A stretch of 64,000 nt of DNA from Vulcanimicrobiota bacterium (lineage in GTDB: Bacteria > Vulcanimicrobiota > Vulcanimicrobiia > Vulcanimicrobiales > Vulcanimicrobiaceae): contig PLJL01000001.1 in assembly GCA_003140215.1 (NCBI GenBank), forward strand, positions 186,001-250,000, given 5' to 3'. The notes below the pieces were generated by a model, which worked only from the letters and a program-made list of their open reading frames with translations, ran no database searches and was not told the DNA's origin. This document shows positions 51,729-61,384 of the stretch, in pieces. Within the stretch, counting starts at the first letter, position 1; each line of letters begins with the position of its first letter. The translations under genes and the position numbers were made by a program.

Positions 51729-52516
51729 TGGCCGACGCGAAGATTCGCTTCGAGCAGGTCGAGAAGCGCTTCTTCCTTCGCGACGGCGAGCACGTGGCGC
51801 TCGGCGGCGTCTCGTTCGAGGTGGGTTCAGGGGAGTTCTTCGTGATCGTGGGGCCGAGCGGCTGCGGGAAGACGACGCTGTTGCGCATCGCCGCCGGACT
51901 CGAGGCGCCGACGTCGGGCCGCGTCACGATCGCGCGCGGCGACGGCGACCGCCCCGAGAACGCGATGGTGTTCCAAGGGGAGTCGCTCTTTCCGTGGATG
52001 ACGGTCCGCGAGAACGCCGCCTATGGCTTGCGCATGCGAGGCGCGCCGCGAGCGCAGATCGACGACGTCGTCGGCCACTATCTCGACCGCACCGGGCTGC
52101 GCGCGTTCGCGGATGCGTTCCCGCACCAGCTCTCGGGCGGGATGAAACAACGCGTGTCGATCGCGCGGGCGTTCGCCTGCGACCCCGAGGTGCTGCTCAT
52201 GGACGAGCCGTTCTCGGCGCTCGACGAGCAGAACCGAACGCTGCTCCAACAAGAGCTGCTGCGCATCTGGGACGAGACCAAGAAGACCGTTGTCTTCATC
52301 ACCCACAGCGTCGACGAAGCGGTCAGCTTGGGCGACCGCATCATGGTCATGAGCAGCGACCGCGGCCGCCCCAAAGCGTTCGTCGACGTGCCTTTCACGC
52401 GCCCGCGCTCCGTGCTCGATCTGCGCGCGACGCCGGAGTACGGCCGGCTGTTCGGGGACATTTGGGCCGAGTTGCGCGACGAGATCCGCTTCCCCGTCCC
52501 CGAGCCCGCCGCATGA
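51728..52516 (+). CDS. ABC importer ATP-binding protein (SsuB/TauB type)
   Basis: 262 aa. Walker A GPSGCGKTTLLRIAAG, signature LSGGMKQRVSIARAF, Walker B VLLMDEPFSALDEQ and H-loop VFITHSVDEAVSLGDRIMVM are all intact. The subgroup serves nitrate, taurine, sulfonate and related organic-ion importers. ATG 51728 overlaps the binding-protein stop by one base and the end overlaps the permease by 4 nt. Confidence 0.95.
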   Translation: MADAKIRFEQVEKRFFLRDGEHVALGGVSFEVGSGEFFVIVGPSGCGKTTLLRIAAGLEAPTSGRVTIARGDGDRPENAMVFQGESLFPWMTVRENAAYGLRMRGAPRAQIDDVVGHYLDRTGLRAFADAFPHQLSGGMKQRVSIARAFACDPEVLLMDEPFSALDEQNRTLLQQELLRIWDETKKTVVFITHSVDEAVSLGDRIMVMSSDRGRPKAFVDVPFTRPRSVLDLRATPEYGRLFGDIWAELRDEIRFPVPEPAA

Positions 52517-53274
52517 GCGTCGACGCGCGCGACCGGCTGCTGAGCGTCGCGTCGCCGATCGCGTTGTTCGTCCTGTGGGAGATCGCCGCGCGCGCGCACT
52601 GGATCGACGTTCGCTTCTACCCGGCTCCGTCGTCGATCGCCCGCACCTTCGGCACGATGCTGGCCAACGGAACGCTGCTCGCGAATACGCTGATCACGCT
52701 CGAACGCTTCGCCATCGGGATCGTGGTCGGCGGCGTGCCGGCGCTCCTGCTCGGGTTGGCGATGGGGCTCTACCGGCCCATCTACGCCATCGTCGATCCG
52801 CTGATCTCGGCGACGTACCCGGTCCCCAAGAGCGCGATCCTGCCGCTGATCCTGCTCGTCTTCGGCATCGGCGAGGCCTCCAAGATCGCGATGGTCGCGA
52901 TCGGGATGTTCTACCCCGTCGTGATCAACACGGCGGCCGGCGTGCGCCAGATCGACCGCATGTACTTCGACGTCGGGCGCAACTACGGCGCGCGCGGCTG
53001 GGCCGTGTTCCGCACGATCGCGTTCCCCGGCGCGCTGCCCGTCATCATGACCGGCGTGAAGCTGGGCGCGGGGCTGGGGCTGATCCTCATCGCGGTGGCC
53101 GAGATGCTCGGCGCGCCGAGCGGTCTGGGCTTCGTGATCCTCAACGCCTGGCAGATCTTCCAGGTCAACGTGATGTACGTCGGCATCATCACGATCGCGG
53201 TGATCGGCTTCGCCCTCACCGTGCTGCTCAACGAAGTGGAGCGGATCCTGATCCCCGCTCGTCCGCGGCACTAA
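52513..53274 (+). CDS. ABC importer permease (SsuC/TauC type)
   Basis: 253-aa inner-membrane permease with about six helices. The EAA-type loop that docks the ATPase is in RNYGARGWAVFRTIAFPGALP. The N-terminus (ALFVLWEIAARAHWIDVRFY then PAPSSIARTF) is typical of SsuC/TauC proteins. The ATG at 52513 overlaps the ATPase stop by 4 nt; the Rieske gene follows after 20 nt with AAGGAG in the gap. Confidence 0.93.
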   Translation: MSVDARDRLLSVASPIALFVLWEIAARAHWIDVRFYPAPSSIARTFGTMLANGTLLANTLITLERFAIGIVVGGVPALLLGLAMGLYRPIYAIVDPLISATYPVPKSAILPLILLVFGIGEASKIAMVAIGMFYPVVINTAAGVRQIDRMYFDVGRNYGARGWAVFRTIAFPGALPVIMTGVKLGAGLGLILIAVAEMLGAPSGLGFVILNAWQIFQVNVMYVGIITIAVIGFALTVLLNEVERILIPARPRH

Positions 53275-53294
53275 AGGAGAACACAAACACCGCC

Positions 53295-54578
53295 ATGGCG
53301 CTGACCGAACGGCAACAGCAGACTCTCGTCTCGACGAACGCCGCGACCCCGATGGGCGACCTGTTCCGCCGCTATTGGATCCCCGCGCTGCTCGCCGAGG
53401 AGCTCCCCGAGCCCGACTGCGCTCCGGTGCGAGTACGGCTGCTGGGCGAGGATCTGATCGCATTCTGCGACACCACCGGGCGCTACGGGTTGATCGACGG
53501 TTTCTGCGCGCACCGCGGCGTCTCGCTCTTCTACGCCCGCAACGAAGAGTGCGGGCTGCGCTGCGCCTACCACGGCTGGAAGTACGACGTGGAAGGCCGC
53601 TGCATCGACATGCCGTCGGAACCCGAAGAGAGCAACTTCAAGGACAAGGTGCGCCTCAGGGCCTACCCGCTGGTGCGGCTCGGCGACGTGTTCTGGACCT
53701 ACATGGGACCCGTGAACGCTCGCCCGGCGGAGCCCCAACTCGAATGGGCAACGCTGCCGCCGTCGCAGGTATACATTTCCAAGCGGCTGCAACGCACGAA
53801 CTATCTGCAGGCGCTCGAGGGCGGGATCGACTCGAGCCACGTCTCGTTCACCCACCGCTTCAGCCTCGACGACGATCCGCTGCACCGCGGTTCGCTAGGC
53901 AACGTCTACCTCAAGCAAGACGGCCGCCCGCGCTTCGAGGTCGTCGAATCGGCTGGCGGCCTGTTGATCGGCGCGCGCCGCAACGCCGGCGACGACCGCT
54001 ACTACTGGCGCATCACGCAGTACGTGATGCCTTGGTACACGATCATCCCGCCGTTCGGCGAGAACCTGATCGGTGCGCACGCCTGGGTTCCGATCGACGA
54101 CGAGAGTTGCTGGGCCTGGAGCATCAACTATCACCCGGTGCGCGAGCTGCTCGACACGGAGCGTGACGATATGCGTGCCGGCGGCGGGATTCACTGCGTC
54201 TACAAGCCCGGAACCTACGAGCCGCTCGCCGACGCGAGCAACGACTACCTCATCGACCGGCGCGCGCAACGCGAGCAGAAGTCGTTCAGCGGCGTCGCCG
54301 GGATCGCGATGCAAGACGCCTCGCTGCAGGAGAGCATGGGACCGATCCAGGACCGCCTGCGGGAGCGGCTCGGCACCAGCGACAGCGGGATCATCATGGC
54401 GCGCCAGCGCCTGCTGCGCGCCGCCGAGGTTGCGGCCGGCGACGTCCCGCCCGGGCTGGACCCCGCGGCGCAGCGCGTGCGCTCGGCCTCGTTGCTGCTG
54501 CCCAAGGACGTTCCATTCCAAGACGGCGCCGCCGACGCGCTGCGCCTGCAGCCCAAGACCGCCTTCGTCTCGCTATGA
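53295..54578 (+). CDS. Rieske non-heme iron ring-hydroxylating oxygenase, phthalate-dioxygenase family
   Basis: 427-aa oxygenase alpha subunit. The Rieske [2Fe-2S] ligands are Cys71, His73 (CAHRG) and Cys90, His93 (CAYHGWKY). The mononuclear iron site has Asp179, His182 and His187 in GGIDSSHVSFTH. It belongs to the phthalate 4,5-dioxygenase/vanillate demethylase-like group, which attacks aromatic acids or demethylates methoxy groups; the substrate here is unknown. No reductase gene is adjacent. ATG 53295 lies 20 nt after the permease; the stop overlaps the next gene by 4 nt. Confidence 0.91.
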   Translation: MALTERQQQTLVSTNAATPMGDLFRRYWIPALLAEELPEPDCAPVRVRLLGEDLIAFCDTTGRYGLIDGFCAHRGVSLFYARNEECGLRCAYHGWKYDVEGRCIDMPSEPEESNFKDKVRLRAYPLVRLGDVFWTYMGPVNARPAEPQLEWATLPPSQVYISKRLQRTNYLQALEGGIDSSHVSFTHRFSLDDDPLHRGSLGNVYLKQDGRPRFEVVESAGGLLIGARRNAGDDRYYWRITQYVMPWYTIIPPFGENLIGAHAWVPIDDESCWAWSINYHPVRELLDTERDDMRAGGGIHCVYKPGTYEPLADASNDYLIDRRAQREQKSFSGVAGIAMQDASLQESMGPIQDRLRERLGTSDSGIIMARQRLLRAAEVAAGDVPPGLDPAAQRVRSASLLLPKDVPFQDGAADALRLQPKTAFVSL

Positions 54579-54955
54579 TGAGCATCGCGGCGGCGCGACG
54601 TGCCGGCGCACGCATCACGGTGACCGGCACCGCAGCGCGCTCGTTCCTGCGCGCCGAGTTGGACGGGGTTCGGTTTCTCGCCCCCGACGCCGTCGGCGAC
54701 CTCGACGAGATGCTACGAGAAACGGACATGCTCGTCTTCGTCACCGACGCACGTGACGTGGCGCAGATGCCGCACCCGATCGCCGTCGCCGAAGCCGCGC
54801 GCGACCGCGGCATCTTGGTCGCCGCGATCGTCGTGAGCGACAAAGCCGCCCTGGGCCGCTCGCCGCGGCTCGCGGCGCTGCGCGAGGCCGCCGACATGGT
54901 GATGATCGTGAGCGACGCCGAGGCCGCGCGCGCGGTCATCGCCGCCCTGCGCTAA
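54575..54955 (+). CDS. Small FtsZ-like Rossmann protein lacking the tubulin signature
   Basis: 126 aa with alternating strands and helices. The middle (TDMLVFVTDARDVAQMP, then VAEAARDRGILVAAIVVSD) lines up with the FtsZ stretch that carries GGGTGTG between VFVTAG and the helix before VVTKPF, but here the Gly-rich loop is replaced by DARDVAQM. The end (EAADMVMIVSDAEAAR) matches the later FtsZ strand. GTP binding is therefore unlikely. It is coupled to the Rieske gene by a 4-nt overlap and followed 8 nt later by the antiporter. The function is not known; the FtsZ relation is by eye only. Confidence 0.6.
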   Translation: MMSIAAARRAGARITVTGTAARSFLRAELDGVRFLAPDAVGDLDEMLRETDMLVFVTDARDVAQMPHPIAVAEAARDRGILVAAIVVSDKAALGRSPRLAALREAADMVMIVSDAEAARAVIAALR

Positions 54956-54963
54956 GGCTCCGC

Positions 54964-56535
54964 ATGCTCGAAACGCAGATCGAGGCGGTGATCGGCTTGC
55001 TCGTCGTGACGATCCCGCTCGTCGCGCTGGCGCGCCGTGGCGACGTCCCGTATCCGATCGTGCTCGTGCTGGGCGGCCTCGCGCTGGGATTCATCCCGGG
55101 ATTGCCCAGCGTGCACCTCGATCCGAACCTCGTGCTGTTGATCTTCCTTCCGCCGCTGCTGTACTGGGAAGCAATCACCGCGCCGACCGACATCATGCTC
55201 GCCAACCTGACGCAGATCGGGATGCTGGCGATCGGGCTCGTCCTCGCCACCACGATCGCCGTCGCGGTCATCGCGCACGCCGTCATTCCGAATCTGCCGT
55301 GGGCGGTCGCGTTCGTCCTGGGCGCGATCGTCGCGCCGACCGACGAGCTCGCTTCGGCGCCGGTGCTCGAGCGATTCCGGATCCCCCGTCACGTCATCGC
55401 GATCGTCGAAGGCGAAAGCCTGGTGAACGACGCGTTCTCGCTCGTGCTCTACGCGGCGGCGCTGACCGCCGTGGTGACGGGCGTCGTCGAGCCGCTCCAC
55501 ATCTCGGTGTACCTCATCGCCGGTCCGGTCGGCGCCCTGCTCGTCGGCCTTCTCGCGGGACGGATCGCCGTCGCGGGCTGGCGGCGCATCAAAGACACCG
55601 ACCTGCAGTCGGTGATCTCACTGCTGGTACCCTTCGTTTCCTATTTGCCGGCGCTGCGGATCGGTGCGTCCGGCGTCCTGGGTGTGGTAGCGACCGGCGT
55701 CTACGTGAACCGCTTTACGCCGATCGTGGTGACGCCGGCGACGCGGCTGCGGCTCGTCGGTTTCTGGGAGACCTTCGTCTTCGTCGCGAACGCGTTGCTC
55801 TTTCTGCTGGTCGGGCTGCAGTTGCACGACATCGCGACCGGCGTGTTCCGGCAAAACGCCTGGCAAACCGTCCTGTGGGCGACGCTGGCGACGAACGCGA
55901 CCGTGATCCTCGTTCGCTTCGGCTGGGTCTTGCTGACCGAGTACCTGCCTTTTGTCGGCGGTTCCTCGGAGCACGCCGAGCCGGACTGGAAGCACGCGTT
56001 GATCGTTTCATGGTCGGGGCTGCGCGGAGCGGTCTCGCTCGCGGCCGCGCTCGCGATCCCGATCACCGCCGCCGGCGGGACGCCGTTCCCGCATCGTGAA
56101 CTCATCATCTTCCTCACCTTCACGGTCATCGTCGTGACGCTGGTCGGCGGCGGACTCACGCTCCCGGCCGCGATCGCGCGGCTGAAGGTGAGCGACAGCG
56201 GGCGCGAGGAGACTGAGGACATGCAACGCGCGCTGGCGGGCGCAGCCAAGGCCGCACTGGCGCGGGTCGACGCGCTGGAGCGCGAGCGTCGGCTCGACCC
56301 CGAGCACGCCGCAGTCCTGCGACGGCGCTACGCCCAGCTGCGCGAGAGCTCGGACCGCCCTGGCGATCCCGCAGTGCGCGAGGCGGCACGACGCCGGTCG
56401 AGCGCGGAACGCGAGGTGATCGAGGCCGAGCGCCACGCGCTCATCGAGCTGCGCGAACGCGGTGAGATCGACAACACCGTCCTGCGCCGGGTTCTGCTCG
56501 CGCTCGATCATGCGCACACGCGGATCCCGCAATGA
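54964..56535 (+). CDS. CPA1-type cation/proton antiporter
   Basis: 523 aa with about 12 transmembrane helices and a charged helical cytoplasmic tail (about residues 415-523). Transport-site motifs are IVAPTDELASAPVL and VEGESLVNDAFSLVLY with the conserved Asn-Asp pair; SWSGLRGAVSLAAAL is the CPA1 block. The common PTDP is PTDE here. It would exchange Na+ or K+ for H+. Its place between the Rieske oxygenase and acetoacetate-CoA ligase suggests balancing ions during organic-acid uptake, which is inference. It overlaps the ligase gene by 4 nt. Confidence 0.9.
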   Translation: MLETQIEAVIGLLVVTIPLVALARRGDVPYPIVLVLGGLALGFIPGLPSVHLDPNLVLLIFLPPLLYWEAITAPTDIMLANLTQIGMLAIGLVLATTIAVAVIAHAVIPNLPWAVAFVLGAIVAPTDELASAPVLERFRIPRHVIAIVEGESLVNDAFSLVLYAAALTAVVTGVVEPLHISVYLIAGPVGALLVGLLAGRIAVAGWRRIKDTDLQSVISLLVPFVSYLPALRIGASGVLGVVATGVYVNRFTPIVVTPATRLRLVGFWETFVFVANALLFLLVGLQLHDIATGVFRQNAWQTVLWATLATNATVILVRFGWVLLTEYLPFVGGSSEHAEPDWKHALIVSWSGLRGAVSLAAALAIPITAAGGTPFPHRELIIFLTFTVIVVTLVGGGLTLPAAIARLKVSDSGREETEDMQRALAGAAKAALARVDALERERRLDPEHAAVLRRRYAQLRESSDRPGDPAVREAARRRSSAEREVIEAERHALIELRERGEIDNTVLRRVLLALDHAHTRIPQ

Positions 56536-58532
56536 CCGAAGGCGAGCTACTGTGGACGCCCGATCCCGTGCAAGCCGCGCAGTCCACGGTCGCACGTTTC
56601 ATGCGCCGGCTCGCCGCGCAGGGCCACGCGTTCGAGAGCTACGAGGAGCTGCGGCGCTGGTCGGTGACCGACCTCGACGGCTTTTGGGCGGCGGTGTGGG
56701 AGTTCTTCGACGTCCACGCGACGCAGCCGTACGAACGCGTGCTGAGTTCGCGCGAGATGCCGGGCGCCGTCTGGTTCGCCGGATCGCGCGTGAACTACGC
56801 CGAGCACCTGCTGCGGCACGAGCGCTCAGCCGCGTCCGGCGAAGCGGCCCTCGTGCACAGCTCGGAGCTTCGCCCGCTCGCGCGGATGTCGTGGAGCGAA
56901 CTCGGCGGCGCGGTGCGCATCCTGGCGACGCAGCTGCGCGCGCTCGGCGTGCGCCCCGGCGACCGCGTCGTCGCCTACATGCCGAACATCCCGGAGACGG
57001 TGGTCGCGATGATCGCCGTCACGGCTATCGGCGGCGTGTGGTCGTCGGCGGCACCCGAGTTCGGGGCTCGGACCGTGATCGACCGCTTCGCGCAGATCGA
57101 GCCGATGGTGCTCTTCGCCGCGGACGGGTACCGCTTCGGCGGCAAGGACTTCGATCGCGCCGATGAGATCCGCACGATCCTGGCCGAACTGCCGACGGTG
57201 AAGCACGTCGTTTGGCTGTCGTACCTCGATCCGGCGTCACGCGCACCGGTCGAGCCGGCGCTCGCGTGGGCCGAGCTGCTCGATCGCCCGCCGGTCGACG
57301 CCGCGACGTTCGCCTACGAGTACGTCGCGCACGATCATCCGCTGTGGGTGCTCTTCTCTTCGGGCACGACGGGGTTGCCGAAGCCGATCGTGCACGGGCA
57401 CGTCGGCATTCTGCTCGAGCACCTCAAGAGCACCGGGCTCGGTCAGAACCTCAACCCGCAGTCGCGGATGTTCTTCTATACCACGACCGGCTGGATGATG
57501 TTCAACGCGCTGCTGTCGGCGCTGCTGCAAGGCGCGTCGGTCGTGCTCTACGACGGGCATCCGGCACACCCGACGCCGGCGCTACTGTGGCAGCTTGCAG
57601 CCGATGCGGAAGCGACGTCCTTCGGCGCAAGTCCCACGTTCGTGCAGATGATGCAGAAAATCGGGCTCGTTCCGCGCGAGCGCTTCGAACTCTCGCGGCT
57701 GCAGAGCGTGCTGCTCACCGGCTCGCCGGTCACGCCCGAATCGACGGCGTGGTTCTACGAGTACGTCAAACGCGATCTCTGGGTCACCTCGCCCTCGGGC
57801 GGAACGGAGCTGTGCGCGGGCCTGGTCGGCGGCTCGCCGCTGCTCCCGGTCTATGCGGGCGAGATCCAAACGCGGCTGCTCGGGATGGACGTGCACGCCT
57901 GGAACGCCGCCGGCGTCCCGGTGATCGACGAGGTCGGCGAGCTGGTGGTCACCAGCCCGTCGCCGTCGATGCCCCTGCGCTTCATGAACGATCCGAACGA
58001 CGCGCGCTATCGCGAAACGTATTTCGAGCATTTCCCCGGCGTATGGCGGCACGGCGACTTCATCAAGATCAACGCGCGCGGCGGCTGCTACATCTACGGG
58101 CGCTCGGACTCGACGCTCAACCGCTACGGCGTGCGCATCGGCTCCGCTGAGATCTACCGGGCCGTCGAGCAGCTCGACGAGATCGCGGACAGCCTCGTCG
58201 TGTGCCTCGAGCTTCCGGGCGGGGCGTTCTACATGCCGCTGTTCGTGCGGCTCGCTGACGGCGCACTCTTCGACGACGCGCTGCACGCGCGCATCGTGAA
58301 CAAGTTGCGAACCGACTGCAGCCCGCGCCACGTCCCCGACGAAATCCACGCCGTCGCGGCGATACCCTACACCCTCACCGGCAAGAAGATGGAGATCCCG
58401 GTGCGCCGCATCCTGGCCGGGACCCCGCCGGAAAAAGCCGCCAGCCGCGAAGCGATGATGCAGCCCGCGGCGCTCGACTGGTACGTCGAGTTCGCGCACG
58501 CGCGCGCCGCGACCGGCTCAGGCCGACAGTAA
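56532..58532 (+). CDS. Acetoacetate-CoA ligase
   Basis: 666-aa member of the ANL superfamily, acetoacetyl-CoA synthetase type. The N-terminus has [20 protein letters not shown] and [11 protein letters not shown]; the ATP loop is [40 protein letters not shown] and [20 protein letters not shown] are diagnostic of this family. The catalytic Lys is in [13 protein letters not shown]. It makes acetoacetyl-CoA from acetoacetate and ATP, feeding fatty-acid, PHB or central metabolism. Last gene of the unit starting at 50682; its end overlaps the amidase stop by 15 nt tail-to-tail. Confidence 0.93.
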   Translation: MTEGELLWTPDPVQAAQSTVARFMRRLAAQGHAFESYEELRRWSVTDLDGFWAAVWEFFDVHATQPYERVLSSREMPGAVWFAGSRVNYAEHLLRHERSAASGEAALVHSSELRPLARMSWSELGGAVRILATQLRALGVRPGDRVVAYMPNIPETVVAMIAVTAIGGVWSSAAPEFGARTVIDRFAQIEPMVLFAADGYRFGGKDFDRADEIRTILAELPTVKHVVWLSYLDPASRAPVEPALAWAELLDRPPVDAATFAYEYVAHDHPLWVLFSSGTTGLPKPIVHGHVGILLEHLKSTGLGQNLNPQSRMFFYTTTGWMMFNALLSALLQGASVVLYDGHPAHPTPALLWQLAADAEATSFGASPTFVQMMQKIGLVPRERFELSRLQSVLLTGSPVTPESTAWFYEYVKRDLWVTSPSGGTELCAGLVGGSPLLPVYAGEIQTRLLGMDVHAWNAAGVPVIDEVGELVVTSPSPSMPLRFMNDPNDARYRETYFEHFPGVWRHGDFIKINARGGCYIYGRSDSTLNRYGVRIGSAEIYRAVEQLDEIADSLVVCLELPGGAFYMPLFVRLADGALFDDALHARIVNKLRTDCSPRHVPDEIHAVAAIPYTLTGKKMEIPVRRILAGTPPEKAASREAMMQPAALDWYVEFAHARAATGSGRQ

Positions 58533-59942
58533 GGGGGGTCGTCGCGCTCCCACGTTGGTGCGTTGCTCGAAGGCGTGCGCGAACCCGAGCAGGCCCAACT
58601 CGTCGCGGTAGCGGCCGACGATCTGCACGCCGACCGGCAGACCGTCGGGGGTAAACCCGCACGGTACCGAGATGGCCGGATGTCCGGTCACCGTGATCGC
58701 CGAGCACGACCGCATCCAGTCCAGGTAGTTCTCCATCGCAACCCCGTTGATCGCGGTCACGTACGGCTGATCGACCGCGAACGGCGGCACCTGGTTGACC
58801 GGCGCGATCAGGAACTCGTAGCGTTCCATGAACGCGTGCATGCGCGCGAAGATCAGCGAACGGAGCTTCATCGCCTCACCGATCTGCACGCCGGTTAGCG
58901 CGCGACCGCGCTCGACGTTCCAGACGATCGTGTCCTTGAACGCATTGGGATGCTGCTCGAGCAGCGCGCCGGGATGGTTCACGAATGCGGCGGCGCGCAG
59001 CGTTTGGAAGACGGTATCGGCCCCGCTCAGATCGGGCGCGGCCTCCTCGATCCGGCAACCCAGCGCGACAAAGACGGAGCGTTGCGATTCCAGCACCGCC
59101 GTCACCGCGGGGTCGACGGGCAACCCGCCCAAGTCGGCGCTCCAGGCGACGCGGGTGCCGCGCAAATCACGTTCCAACGGCGCGCGAAAGGCGGCGCCGC
59201 CTTCGGCGATCGAGATCGGGTCGCGTGCGTCGGGTCCGGCCAACACGCTCAAGAACAGCGCGACGTCCGCCACGCTGCGCGCCATCGGCCCGCAGACCGA
59301 CAGCGTGTTCCACGCATCGTGGGTGGGCCATTGCGCCACGCGACCGATCGACGGGCGCAAGCCGACGACGTTGCAGAAATTGGCCGGGTTGCGCAGCGAT
59401 CCGCCCAGATCGCTGCCGTCGGCGAGCGCGACCATCCCGCAGGCCAGCGCTACCGCCGCGCCGCCGCTGCTTCCGCCGCACGTCTTGGTCGGGTCGTAGG
59501 GGTTGCGCGTTGCACCGAAGACCTCGTTGAAGGTCTGCGAGCCGGCGCCGAACTCCGGCGTGTTGGTCTTTCCCACGCTGATCGCGCCCGCACGGCGCTG
59601 GCGTTCGACCACGATGCTGTCGTGGTCGGGGACGAAATCCTTGTAGATCGGCGAGCCGAACGTCGTGCGCATCCCGCGCGTGAGCACCAGATCTTTGTGC
59701 GCGACGGGCAATCCGTGCAGCGGGCCCAGCTCGGCGCCCCGCGCCTGCTCCTCGTCGGCCCGCCGCGCGCTCGCCAACGCCTCGTCGGCGTGGAGCGTCA
59801 CGATCGCGTTGAGGGCGGGGTTCACGCGCTCGATCCGCTGCAGGTGCGCGGTCATCACCTCGGTCGCGGAGAACTCCTTGGCACGAATCCGCCGCGCCAG
59901 CTCCGTCGCGCCCAGAAAGCAGAGGTCGGTCGCCGTCGACAT
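58518..59942 (-). CDS. Amidase (amidase-signature family)
   Basis: 474-aa hydrolase with the Ser-cisSer-Lys triad: Lys83 in PVAHKDLV, Ser158 in CGGSSGGAA and Ser182 in GSDLGGSLRNPA. Family members hydrolyse amides or act as GatA in tRNA amidation; the absence of gatB and gatC nearby and the C-terminal ISVPCGFTPDGLPVGVQIVG fit a general amidase better. ATG 59942 gives the usual N-terminus (LCFLGATELARRIRAKEFS); a longer reading upstream crosses the divergent GGDEF gene. Confidence 0.9.
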   Translation of the reverse strand: MSTATDLCFLGATELARRIRAKEFSATEVMTAHLQRIERVNPALNAIVTLHADEALASARRADEEQARGAELGPLHGLPVAHKDLVLTRGMRTTFGSPIYKDFVPDHDSIVVERQRRAGAISVGKTNTPEFGAGSQTFNEVFGATRNPYDPTKTCGGSSGGAAVALACGMVALADGSDLGGSLRNPANFCNVVGLRPSIGRVAQWPTHDAWNTLSVCGPMARSVADVALFLSVLAGPDARDPISIAEGGAAFRAPLERDLRGTRVAWSADLGGLPVDPAVTAVLESQRSVFVALGCRIEEAAPDLSGADTVFQTLRAAAFVNHPGALLEQHPNAFKDTIVWNVERGRALTGVQIGEAMKLRSLIFARMHAFMERYEFLIAPVNQVPPFAVDQPYVTAINGVAMENYLDWMRSCSAITVTGHPAISVPCGFTPDGLPVGVQIVGRYRDELGLLGFAHAFEQRTNVGARRPPLLSA

Positions 59943-60051
59943 CGCGGCCAGCGTTAGCCGTTTCGAAGCAAGTTCCCGGCTGCTCACCTTCGCCTCGAAA
60001 AACCGCAAAGTGAGCCTTTTTGTGCATGCCGGCGTACGAACAGCCGATACT

Positions 60052-61383
60052 ATGAGTGTAATGGTGGACCGCACTTCGCCCGTGATACGCGGCGCAGAAC
60101 GGCGCCGGCGTCTCTTCGACGCCCTCGACGACGGTGTCGTTTTGCAAGACAGCGAGCGCACGGTTCGTGAATGGAACGCACCGGCGCTGCGCTTGCTCGG
60201 GCTGACTGCCGAGCAGCTGACGGGCCGCGCGCCGCTCGATTCCGGTTGGCACCTGACATGGGAGAACGGGCGGATTCTGCGCGGCGCCGACCCGTTGCGC
60301 ACGGTGCTCTTGGAGGCGTCCTCGCGCGGCGCCCTGACGATCGCGGTGCGCACGGGCTCCGCTCCGCCGACCTGGATCGCGATCTCGAGCCGCTGCGTCG
60401 ACGGCGACGAGGACGCCGGCGAAACGATCGTGTCGACGCTCACCGACGTGACCGCGCGCCGCGCGGTCGAAGTACAAAACACCCACTACCGCGAGATCAT
60501 CGACACGCTGGACGCCTCGTACCGAATCCTCGAGGAGAGTCCGATCGCGATGTGCAGCGTCGATCCGGACGGTAGCGTCCTGCGCAGCAACATGGCGTTT
60601 CTCGCTTTGGGCGGCGCCGCGGCGACGTCGATCGTCGAGCTCTTCTCTGACGACGACTGCGTGGCGTTGCGTCAGGCCTTTGCGCGGCTCGTCGCCGGCC
60701 GGACCCCCTCGGTCCACCTCGAGATGCGCGTGCGCCGGCCGGACGGCGTCGCGACGTGGTGCGAGATCACTGCAGTCGCCATGCGCCAAGGATCCCCCGA
60801 CGCCGCGATCCTGCTGCTCATCAACGACATCACCGATCGGCGCCGGCGCGAGGCGCGGTTGCGCCAGCTCGCCGAACGTGACCCGCTCACCGGATTGCAC
60901 AATCGTCGCAGTTTCGTTCGCGTGCTGCGCGCGCGGCTGGCGGCGATCGAGCGCCGCCCGGCCCGTCGCAACGACGCCGACTGGACGCTGATGCTGGTCG
61001 ACCTCGACGGCTTCAAGGACGTCAACGACACCTGCGGTCATCACTGTGGCGACGCGGTGCTGGTCGCGGTCGCGGCGGCGATCCGCGACCGTACCCGCGT
61101 CGACGACATCGTCGGCCGGCTCGGCGGTGATGAGTTCGCCGTGCTGTTGCAGGCGCCGGTGTCCGACGCGCGGGCGATCGGGGACGACATCATCGCGCGC
61201 ATTACGCAGGCGGCCGCCACGGTCGAAGGTGCGCCGCGCGTGACGGCCAGCATTGGGATCGCGCACCTGCGGGCCGGTCGCGGCACCGAAGCCACGCTGC
61301 TGGCCGGCGATCAGGCGATGTACGCGGCCAAGCGCGCCGGAAAAGCACGCTGCGCCGATGCCGACGCGGAGCCCCAACCCTGA
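60052..61383 (+). CDS. PAS-PAS-GGDEF diguanylate cyclase
   Basis: 443-aa signalling enzyme making c-di-GMP. Two PAS-like domains (about residues 15-140 and 150-270, with VVLQDSERTVREWNAPALRL and VDPDGSVLRSNMAF) precede the GGDEF domain. The active site GGDEF is at 358-362 and an RxxD inhibitory site (RVDD) precedes it by five residues, so product inhibition is expected. No EAL domain. The start is ATG 60052 or ATG 60061; GATACT at 60046-60051 suggests a leaderless start at 60061. No membrane segment is seen, so the sensor is cytoplasmic. Confidence 0.92.
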   Translation: MSVMVDRTSPVIRGAERRRRLFDALDDGVVLQDSERTVREWNAPALRLLGLTAEQLTGRAPLDSGWHLTWENGRILRGADPLRTVLLEASSRGALTIAVRTGSAPPTWIAISSRCVDGDEDAGETIVSTLTDVTARRAVEVQNTHYREIIDTLDASYRILEESPIAMCSVDPDGSVLRSNMAFLALGGAAATSIVELFSDDDCVALRQAFARLVAGRTPSVHLEMRVRRPDGVATWCEITAVAMRQGSPDAAILLLINDITDRRRREARLRQLAERDPLTGLHNRRSFVRVLRARLAAIERRPARRNDADWTLMLVDLDGFKDVNDTCGHHCGDAVLVAVAAAIRDRTRVDDIVGRLGGDEFAVLLQAPVSDARAIGDDIIARITQAAATVEGAPRVTASIGIAHLRAGRGTEATLLAGDQAMYAAKRAGKARCADADAEPQP

Positions 61384-61384
61384 G

